From the NCBI GenBank assembly GCA_025558095.1, contig JAIVFI010000019.1:620001-684000 (forward strand): 64,000 bases of DNA, in the 5' to 3' direction. Shown here in pieces: positions 56,714 through 64,000 of the stretch. Source of the stretch: Hyaloraphidium curvatum. Its lineage: Eukaryota; Monoblepharomycota; Hyaloraphidiomycetes; Hyaloraphidiales; Hyaloraphidiaceae. Every line of letters begins with the position of its first letter. Positions within the stretch are counted from its first letter, which is position 1. The translations under genes were made by a program, and so were the position numbers. Below the pieces are notes generated by a model. The model saw nothing but the letters and a program-made list of their open reading frames with translations, was not told where the DNA came from and made no database searches.

Positions 56714-58810
56714 TCACCTAGCGCAGGTCGTGACCTGGATCTTGATCTCCGATGTGTAGCCCAGCTCCGTCCCGACGTTGTTGTCCTTGCCCACGACGGG
56801 CTTGGCGCCCGTGAAGGTCTTGAGCTTGCCGTACAGGAACCATGTGCCGCGCTTGAGGACCTTCCGGGAGAGGGTGACGACGGTGGTGTCCGCTTGCTGT
56901 GGGACAGGGAGGTGGACGTCAGGGAGGCCGGGCGAACAACACGAAGGCGGAAGACGTACCCCGGGGAGCAGCGGCAGGTCGCACAGGTTGTCGATGAACG
57001 CCACGCTCGTGGGCCTGCCCGCGATCGGCCCCGCGCGCGACTTGCCCAGCTTGTCCAGCTGCTTGTCGAACACCTTGAGGAACATCCTCCCGTTGGCGTT
57101 GGTCAGGGTGCCGTCCGCGCACCGCGCGCGGATGTAGGGCGTCATGCCGATGGCCACCCTGACGGTGCCGCCGCACGAGAAGCCGGTGACGGACGAGGTC
57201 TGCGCGCCGCCCTGGCCGTAGACTTCGAGGTTGCCGACGAAACGGTCCGTGCGGTCCGAGGTCTTGAGGCGCTCGTCCGAGGCCGCGGCGAAGATGCCCT
57301 CCTCGTTGACGATCTCGAGGATCGCGCGGGCCTTGGCTTCCTTGGTGTTGGCGACCCACGCGGGGATGTCGGCATCGTAGACGCCCGAGTTGAGCACGTA
57401 GTCCGAGGAGAAGTAGGTGTGCAGCAGCTCCGACGCGTCCTTGGGGCGGCGGTCCGCGGGGAGCTGGGTAAGGGTGTCGATCAGGTCCCAGAGGGCGTTC
57501 TTGCGGGCGTCCGAGAGGGCCAGGCGCAGGGCCTTGGGTAGGGCGGGCGCGGTGTTGTAGAAGGGTAGCGTCACTTCGGGGAGCTTGGTGGGGCCCTTGG
57601 CGCTGGCACGGTCCGCGTAGAGCTGCCACAGCGAGATGCCGAGCGCGTACACGTCGGGGCCCATGCCGGGGATGGCGTAGGTGATTGGGGTCGTGGGGAA
57701 AGCGGCATTCTGGGCCGCGGTTTTGGCGGTGGCGGCCCACGCCTTGAGCTGAAGCTCGGGCGAGACGTAGCGGGGCGTGACCCCGACGACCCTCTTAGCG
57801 ACGTTGTACATCTGAAGCAGATCGGCTTTGGTCGTGACGGATCCGTAGTCGATGAGCCTGGGCCAGTTACCGGCGCTGGAGGGCGGCGGGAAGTCAGTCG
57901 ACGCCGACCGTACTGCGAAACCGATGAGCACCAACCAGATCATGAAGTTCTCCGGCTTGACGTCGAGGTGGACGTACCCCTTCTGATGAACGAAGGCCAG
58001 GGCCACGACGGCGCGCGAGAACTGGCGCACGATTTCGGCGTCCGAGGGCCCCGTGGCGCCCCACGACTCAAAGTCGCCGCCCGTGCAGGGGGCGATAACG
58101 AGCCCTCCTCCGGTACGCAGGGGAGTGCCGCCGAGCGCCGGAACGGCCCTGATGAATCCCCACAGCTTGAGGATGAAGGGGCCGCCCTGGAACAGCGCCG
58201 TGTTGGCTGCCTCGCTGTCGAGCAGTTTGGTGGCGGTTTTGACGATGAATGTGTTGCCGGGGAACTTGTTCAGGTTGGCGCGGTAGACGACGCCGGAGCC
58301 GCCGCGACCGATGATGTTGGCGTCGTCGAGGCCGAAGGGGTCGCGGCCATTGTTGAGGGCCACGCCGCGGTCCTCCAGCGTGCGCGGGAGGAGGTTCACG
58401 TCCTGCAGCGTCTTAAGCACGGGGGCCTGGCCGGCCCAGTTTGTCGCGGCCGCGGGGCCGGGAGGGGCACCGCCGTCGTCGTCGTCGTCGCCTTCGCCGC
58501 TGTTGCTGCCGTCGCCGTCGTCCACGCTGCCCGACCCGTCCTCGTCGCCCGACCCGCTGCCGTCGTCGCCGCCGCCGTCGCCGCCCGACGAGTCGTAGCC
58601 CGAGTCGCTTCCGCTGCCGCTGGCCGCGTCGCTGCCGTCGCTGTCGTCGGACGTGCTCGGCCGCCGGCCCCCGCCGGAGCGCCCCCCGCCGGAGCTGCTC
58701 GGCCGGCGCGACCCCGACGACCCGCTCGGCCGCCGCTCAGACGCCGACACGGTGCCCGCGAGGAGCACACACGCGAGGAGGAGGATCGCGAGCAGCTGGA
58801 GGGCGCGCAT
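56714..58810 (-). CDS. secreted protein-kinase-domain protein, three exons
   Basis: The exons are 58810-57936, 57875-56960 and 56896-56714 and give 657 aa. A signal peptide (LLAILLLACVLLAGTVSA) is followed by about 90 residues of Ser/Gly/Asp repeats. Then comes a kinase core: IGRGGSGVVYRA (Gly loop), IVKTATK (VAIK-like Lys), YVHLDVKPENF (catalytic loop with HLD for HRD), LIDYGS (DYG for DFG) and YVSPEL (APE-like). The remaining 250 residues are unique (DRFVGNLEVYGQ, GTWFLYGKLKTFTGAKPV). Both introns (60 and 63 nt) are multiples of three and lack stops, so the frame is also open unspliced; spliced, the catalytic loop reads ENFMICAGNWPRLIDYG. It is probably active in the secretory path or outside the cell; substrate unknown. 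Confidence 0.85.
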   Translation of the reverse strand: MRALQLLAILLLACVLLAGTVSASERRPSGSSGSRRPSSSGGGRSGGGRRPSTSDDSDGSDAASGSGSDSGYDSSGGDGGGDDGSGSGDEDGSGSVDDGDGSNSGEGDDDDDGGAPPGPAAATNWAGQAPVLKTLQDVNLLPRTLEDRGVALNNGRDPFGLDDANIIGRGGSGVVYRANLNKFPGNTFIVKTATKLLDSEAANTALFQGGPFILKLWGFIRAVPALGGTPLRTGGGLVIAPCTGGDFESWGATGPSDAEIVRQFSRAVVALAFVHQKGYVHLDVKPENFMIWLVLIGFAVRSASTDFPPPSSAGNWPRLIDYGSVTTKADLLQMYNVAKRVVGVTPRYVSPELQLKAWAATAKTAAQNAAFPTTPITYAIPGMGPDVYALGISLWQLYADRASAKGPTKLPEVTLPFYNTAPALPKALRLALSDARKNALWDLIDTLTQLPADRRPKDASELLHTYFSSDYVLNSGVYDADIPAWVANTKEAKARAILEIVNEEGIFAAASDERLKTSDRTDRFVGNLEVYGQGGAQTSSVTGFSCGGTVRVAIGMTPYIRARCADGTLTNANGRMFLKVFDKQLDKLGKSRAGPIAGRPTSVAFIDNLCDLPLLPGVRLPPSCCSPGLPDVHLPVPQQADTTVVTLSRKVLKRGTWFLYGKLKTFTGAKPVVGKDNNVGTELGYTSEIKIQVTTCAR

Positions 58811-59267
58811 CGCGGCAGTGCGGGTGGATGATGCTGCAGGAGCGGGCGGAACACGGGTCCATGTTGGGTCCATGCCCGGCGGCGAGAGAAAGGGTCCACT
58901 TTGATCCATGCAATCGCACATTGTACACTTCAAGACGAGAATGGAACGAGGCTCGCAGCTCGTAACCTATCAATGACGTTGCCACGATGTGTCTCTTGGG
59001 ATTGATTCGGACTCCGCTCAATTTAGCCCTCCGCCTGCTTCCCCTCCCCGTTCGCCTGCCTTTTCGAGAGCCATACCCGCCTTCTGGTTCTCGCCCTGGT
59101 TCGCTCTTTCAATTCGTCCACTAGGCTTCTGCGCCGGATCGGGATTGGATTCGGCGCGGTCGGCGAGGCGCCCGAAGTTGGATGGGAGCTCAGCCTCTTG
59201 GCGGCACAGCACCCTCAGCCCGTGGTCGGGCCCATAAGGCGGGGGCTGCGGCGAGCAATCCAACCCG
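58811..59267. promoter_or_regulatory. divergent intergenic region
   Basis: This 457-bp gap separates the kinase-like gene from the small plus-strand gene. The stretch 58,910-59,010 is relatively AT-rich. No element is recognised. Confidence 0.3.
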
Positions 59268-59735
59268 ATGCGTGCCGCCATCCTGCTAGGAAGCTCCACA
59301 CAGGACGCCTGCGACCGCCTGCTGCGGCTCCTCCCCAACGCCCGGCATGTCCTGCTCGGGAAGGCCGACATGCGGAGCACCCTGCGGCAACTCGCGGACC
59401 GGGGGCTGCCCTTCGGCACTTTCCTGGTGTTCACGGACGTCGTCGACCCCTCGGATGCGGCGCATCTGGGCTGGTGGCTGGAGGGAGACGATTTGGTGGT
59501 GGATTTGCGGGGCGACGCGCCGGGCTTCCTCCTCCCGGACGTCGTCGGAGACAGCGATGACCTCCTGGACGATGTCGCGGCGTTCGCGGTGGGACGAGCA
59601 TCCAAGGCCGAGGTCCGCTCGAGACACCCGATGCCCTGCGACCCTGGCGCCCGCGTGCGAGATCCCTTGGTGTTGCCCGCTCAATGGTCGCTCTTCCGGC
59701 ACGGGCGACGGCCTTTGCAGGATCGAACGATCTGA
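59268..59735 (+). CDS. unknown small protein
   Basis: An open frame of 155 aa begins MRAAILLGSSTQDACDRLLR and reads like a globular alpha/beta protein (ARHVLLGKADMRSTLRQLAD, GTFLVFTDVVDPSDAAHLGW). After residue ~115 the sequence becomes less protein-like, while another frame ends well at 59826 with LALDEWAKALGGINR. An intron near 59590-59725 may therefore link the two, but I found no donor in the right phase. I recognise no family. It ends close to the convergent membrane-protein gene. Confidence 0.45.
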   Translation: MRAAILLGSSTQDACDRLLRLLPNARHVLLGKADMRSTLRQLADRGLPFGTFLVFTDVVDPSDAAHLGWWLEGDDLVVDLRGDAPGFLLPDVVGDSDDLLDDVAAFAVGRASKAEVRSRHPMPCDPGARVRDPLVLPAQWSLFRHGRRPLQDRTI

Positions 59736-59872
59736 GATGCTCGATGCGCGATGCCGAGTCGAGTCCGGCGTCGCGAAGTTGGCGCTGGATGAATGGGCGA
59801 AGGCACTGGGCGGCATCAACCGGTAATTGGGACCGGTGCAACAACGCTGGAATCTAGTCCGCTCGGCCGTGA

Positions 59873-61392
59873 TCACCTCGTTGGGCAGATCGAGTCCAGC
59901 GTGAAGAACACCGATCCGCGCAGGATCGACCAGAGCCCGACGAGCAGGGTAAACACCGTCACCAGGAAGGTCCTCAGCACCCCGAAATCCACCACGAATC
60001 CCAAGAACCTGCCGCGGAACCCCGACACCTCCCTGAAAGACGCCAGCAGCCTGTCGTGCTTCGCCAGCGCGTCCAGCAGGTGCGCCCTGTCGGGGTCGGG
60101 GGGGAGCGGCGCCGCGCGCACGAGCATGTCCCGGATCGCGGTCTGCGCCTGCCGGTAGAGCTCCGTGATGAGCTCGATCTGCTCGTTGGAGAGCGCCACG
60201 TGGGTGAGGTCCGTGGTGCTGACGTTGATGAGGTACACGAACGAGAGGACGACGAAGACGGGGATGCACGAGCCGGCGGCCAGGTCTGCGACCAGCGGGA
60301 CGGCAAAGGCCGCGGAGGCGAAGCCCAGCATGATGCGGCCGGAAACGATGGGCACGCGGCGCTCCCAGATTTCGGCGAGGCGGTAGTGCAGCTTGGCGTA
60401 GAGTTGCGCGTCGGGGATGTCCCCGGCCGGGTGTTCGGAGAAAATGACGCGGTCAAAGGCGTCGAGCATGTCGTTCAGGGAGAGGAACATGGCGCGGCGC
60501 TGGACCCGGAGGGAGAGTCGCAGCAGCGACGCGTTGGTCGAGAACCGCCCGATGGTGTTGATGGGGATGTAGTCCAGGGCGCCGACCACCGCCAAGACGC
60601 CCGGGAGGGCCCACCAAGATGTCCAGAACGGGACGGCGCGGACCATCATGGGCGTCGCGAGGACGAACAGAATGAAGCCCGTGGGCGGCAGCGTCCGAGC
60701 CAGGGCCTCGACAAGGCACAACAGCGGGGCACTCCGAACGAGGCGACCGGCGCAGCTTGTCAAAGGGCAGGGGCACAGCGGGTCCCCGGTCCGGTGCTCC
60801 AGGAGCCGCGATGCGCCGCCCGTCGCCGATCCATTTTCGGCCTCACCCCTGCCCGTGACGGAGCGCGAATCGAGTTCCACGAGCTGCGACCACCGAACGA
60901 GCCCAGCCAGAGCGTGCGCACTGTAGTCCGGCTCCGGCGCGGGATCGCCACCGGGCTTGCCCCGCACGGGCGCAAACGCCTTCCACGTCCGGGTGAGGGC
61001 CGAGGGCATGACGATTAGGAAGGAGACCGAGACGTGGAAAAGGCCCCGAACATTCCGGCGGCCAGCTGCGGGGTCGCGTAGCGCCCGTCGTTGAACGCCA
61101 GCGTCGAAAACACGACCACGGCGGCGGGCGCGGAATAGAGGGCGGCCCTGAGCGTGACCCTGGAGGACCAGGGAACAACTGAAAAATGGACGCGCGCCAG
61201 GAGGAGCAGGAATGCGCTGCGGCCGCCGACTTCGCGAAGAAGCGTGCGTCGGTCCAGCAGTGAAGGCCGTTTCTGGTCCGCACCGCCGCCCCGGAAGAGC
61301 TCGGCCTCCGCGGCCGGTGCGGGTGGTGAGGGAACGATGGCGAGCCATTCTGATTCGGAAAAGTCGAGGGGGGCGCCGTGTTTGCTGGCCAT
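59873..61392 (-). CDS. multipass membrane protein, possible frameshift
   Basis: The N-terminal frame starts at 61392 (MASKHGAPLDF) and includes a hydrophobic segment (YSAPAAVVVFSTLAF) up to AAGMFG. The main frame continues from FHVSVSFLIVMPSALTRTWK to a stop at 59873. The two frames abut at a run of four C (plus strand 61044-61047); one extra base would join them as GMFGGLFHVSVSF. Alternatively a ~115-nt intron ending CTACAG would fit. Five or more later helices are visible (RTLPPTGFILFVLATP, IPVFVVLSFVYLINV, and a final FLVTVFTLLVGLWSIL). The C-terminal helix and overall layout recall gustatory-receptor-like proteins of chytrids, but this is speculative. Function unknown. Confidence 0.6.
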
Positions 61393-61667
61393 TTTGGCGA
61401 CGGGGAATGTTCGACGGAAAGGGCGGGTGGCAAAGCAACGCGGATTGAGGTCCCAAGGCAGTTGCCTCGAGTATCGTCGGCGAATACTGCTGAGGACCGT
61501 GAGATTGCTACGCGTAATGAAGACCACGGCTTGACGATTGGCCCCACGCGTCGTCGAGAACGGATGGACTGGACTACGCCCCCGGCAGATGCACTCCTCG
61601 ACTTCCCCCTCACTCCTTGCCGGTACATAGCCAGGTACTTCCAATTCGGAATTCAGCAGTCCCATAT

Positions 61668-64000
61668 CTACACCCGTCTGTAGCCCGCATCCCCTCCCCG
61701 GGCGACGCCAGTCCTCCTCGCCAGCAGGAACCCGCCCGCGGCGCCGACCACGAGCGCGATCGCCACGCTGCCCGCCGACTCGGGCACCCTCCGCGCCACC
61801 GCGGCCGCGTACCCCCTCGCGGCGTCCATCCCCCGCCGCGCCAGCGTCGACCTCTTGGCGGGGTAGCTCCGCACCGCGGGCGGCAGCACCCCCGCGAACG
61901 GATCGTCGTCCCTGTACGGCTCCGCGTCTCCGAGGCAGTTGGCCACCGTGTCGAGCGCGTAGCCCTTGGCCTTGAGGAGGTCCACCAGCGGGCCCGCGAG
62001 CTCCACCGCGGTGCTGTAGATCGAGTCGTGCGCGAGCAGCGTTATCCCGACCCTGCGCCCGTTGGGCAGGCCGTAGTTGAGCGCGTTGATGTCCGAATCG
62101 ACCGAGTTGAGCACGTCCTGGATCGGATACCGCCCCGTCGCGTTCTCCTGCACCTTGTCGTCCGTGACCAGGTCCCACATGTGCATGAGGTAGCCCATCG
62201 CGCCGACCACCAGCGCCGACTGCGGGTTCCAGTCGCCCCACGGGGGCCGGAAGTACCGCGGGCGGACGCCGGTCTCGGCGAGGAGCAGCGCCTCGAGGTC
62301 GCCCATCTCCTTGCGGATCGAGGCCTCGGAGTGGTAGGGGATGCTGATGTGGTTCCAGGTGTGCACGCCGAGCTGGTGGCCCTCGGCCACGATGCGGCGC
62401 AGGAGGGGGAGGCGGTCGGTGATGGAGCAGCGCCTGGAGAGGCAAACGGGGCCTCAGCTTGCGCCGGACGGCGACCAACAGGGCGAGGCTTCCTCACCAT
62501 TTTCCCACGACGAAAAACGTCGCGCGCACGCCCTTGGATTTCAAGGTGTCCAAGAGCTGATCCGTCCACGTGCAAGGCCCGTCGTCGAACGTCAGCGCCG
62601 CCACCCCGTCCGCGCACCCGCGGTAGACGGGGCTCGAGGCCGCCACGAACCTCCCCCGGATCGGCACTGGCGCCACCGGCCCCGCCCCGCCGTACGACAG
62701 GCAGAACGCGAACGTGGCGTTGGCCTGCGGCGGCACGCTCCCGATCGCGGTGCCGAACGCCGGCGGGGCGACGGCGAGGAAGCGGTCGAACTGCCGCGGG
62801 GGCGCCACGAGGCCGGCGGCGGTGACCCGCTGCGGCAGCGCGGCGACGGTGTAGTTCAGCCCCCCCGTCCTGCCCTCGGCCAGCAGCTCCGTGCCCGGCG
62901 CCAGCGCGAGCCAGACCTCCCACGAGTCGGACGAAAAGCCGACGGCGTTGGCGAGGTCCCCCGCGGGCAGCTGGAAGTGCGGCATCGAGGCGGAGTAGCA
63001 CGCCTTGTCGGCGGAGGAGGACGTGGGGACGACGTCGATCCCGCGGGAGCCGCGGGTGCCCACGTAGGATGCGTTGATCGGGGGAGCTGGCACCAGGCCG
63101 AAGCACTTGCCGTAGCCGACCTGGCAGTTTTCCGGCCCGCACCCTGCGGCGGACGGACGTGCCCGTTAGCGCGCGGAAAGGGGGGGAAAGGGCGCACGGC
63201 ACTCACAATCCCACCCGTCGTTGCCCCCGTCGTTCTCGCAGTACCCCACGTTGCTGCAGCACACCCCGTCCGGGCACCGGGTCCCGAACGAGAAGCCGCA
63301 CCGGCCGTTGGTGCTGACGGGGTACGTCGTTTTGGGGCCGCTGACGAGCACGGGGGTGCCGCGGACGGTGAGCGTGGGGGAGGTGCTGCCCGATGCTGCC
63401 GAGGTTGTGGCACTCGAGGTCGTCCGGCTTGTGCTGCTGGTGGTTGTGGAGCTGCCCGCGGTCGTCTTGCTGCTCGCCGTCGCAGCCGTCGCGGTCGCAC
63501 CGAACCCCGGGCACGCCGCAAACGCCGTCGCAACCGGCACGGCGGTGAAGCACTTGCCGTACCCGAGCTGGCACCCCGCGCCGCACCACGGGCTCCCGGA
63601 ATCCCCGCCGTCGTCCTGCACGGCCGCGCGCATCAGACCCGCACGAGGCCGCCGCACGCACGCACCGACCTGGCAGTAGCCCCACTGCGAGCAGCAGTAA
63701 CCATCCGGGCACCGTTTGCCGCCGTTGTTGGCGCCGCAGGCGCCGGGGACGGTGCCGACGGGGAGGGTGGGGCAGGGTGCGTACACGGTGGTGCTCCTGG
63801 AGACGGTGAGCAGGGCGGGCTGGGTGGCGGGGGACGACGTGGTGGTTGTCTTGCTCGTCGTGGGCGGGCTGGCGGTCGTGGTGGTGCTCGCGGACGTCGG
63901 AGTGCCCGGTGAGCCCGAGGTGGTCGCCCCGGGGCAATAGTCCGAGACGACCGGCGCCGTCCCGACGAAGCACTTGCCGTACCCCTTCTGGCACCCGTCC
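61668..64000 (-). CDS. chitin deacetylase with chitin-binding (hevein-type) modules, 5' end outside window
   Basis: The exons in the window are 64000-63670 (partial), 63615-63207, 63143-62498 and 62433-61668, at least 716 aa. Hevein-like Cys modules come first: an incomplete one at the edge (GCQKGYGKCF), then CGANNGGKRCPDGYCCSQWG..., completed by splicing with SPWCGAGCQLGYGKC, and CGFSFGTRCPDGVCCSNVG..., completed as WDWCGPENCQVGYGKC. Thr/Ser linkers separate them. The NodB polysaccharide-deacetylase domain has TFDDGPCTWTD, HTWNH, FRPPWGDWN, MWDLVTDD and LLAHDSI. A C-terminal helix (SVAIALVVGAAGGFLLA) anchors it in the membrane. It should convert chitin to chitosan at the cell surface. Introns are 54, 63 and 64 nt. 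Confidence 0.92.

Noticed and set aside
1-64000. tRNA/rRNA genes, CRISPR arrays, transposons, operons
   Set aside because: I looked for tRNA arms, long terminal or inverted repeats, transposase motifs and spaced repeats and saw none. The gene structure is eukaryotic, so CRISPR and operons are not expected. An automated scan could still find a tRNA.

Overview
The window is GC-rich nuclear DNA from a eukaryote, most likely a chitin-walled fungus. The reasons are: dozens of short spliceosomal introns (mostly 50-65 nt, donors such as GTGGGT, GTGCGT or GTGAG, a CTGAC/CTAAC branch-like motif near the acceptor); a chitin-binding chitin deacetylase; Zn2Cys6 and C2H2 regulators with fungal-type bodies; MYND, CCCH and Ecl1-like zinc fingers; and a nuclear RNase P/MRP subunit. 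An early-diverging (chytrid or monoblepharid-like) fungus is my guess. That is inference, not something the sequence proves. Almost every gene model below was obtained by joining exons by eye so that phase and family motifs agree; most single reading frames in the window are only pieces of genes or GC-driven shadows.

Layout. 1-15.2 kb: an F-box-like fragment, a MYND protein, a secreted Tyr/Thr-repeat protein, a divergent SDR / molybdopterin-oxidoreductase pair, a metallophosphatase, a membrane fatty-acid/sterol hydroxylase, a WS/DGAT acyltransferase, an Old Yellow Enzyme and a large C2H2 transcription factor. 15.9-30.9 kb: a region rich in secreted proteins (a TIMP/NTR-like protein, two paralogous coiled-coil proteins, a nine-exon Tyr/Thr-repeat protein, a Cys-repeat protein and a reeler-like protein). 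Among them lie a mitochondrial 2-oxoglutarate-type carrier, the RPP40 homologue, an Ecl1-like zinc protein and a CCCH protein. 31.5-43.7 kb: a Zn2Cys6 regulator, an alpha/beta-barrel-like protein, a DUF4386-like membrane protein, a secreted zinc metalloprotease, a PhyH dioxygenase and a tandem pair of hydroxylases. 43.9-48 kb: three same-strand, disordered proteins that share an N-terminal motif. 48.7-64 kb: a tandem-rhodanese protein, a double DsbA/HCCA-isomerase-like protein, a BTB relic, a promethin-like membrane protein, an enoyl-CoA hydratase, a second MYND protein, a secreted protein-kinase-domain protein, a small unknown protein, a multipass membrane protein and the chitin deacetylase that runs off the right edge.

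Themes. Lipid metabolism recurs (three hydroxylases, WS/DGAT, enoyl-CoA hydratase, PhyH, a lipid-droplet-like hairpin protein), but the genes do not form an obvious pathway cluster. The most unusual material is the exon-duplicated secreted repeat gene, the three-gene disordered family with RxxSxP motifs, a gene-conversion tract and intron gain/loss in the hydroxylase pair, an in-frame 60-nt insertion that splits a Zn2Cys6 cluster, and a kinase domain behind a signal peptide. I saw no tRNA, rRNA, CRISPR array or transposon, but I could not search exhaustively.
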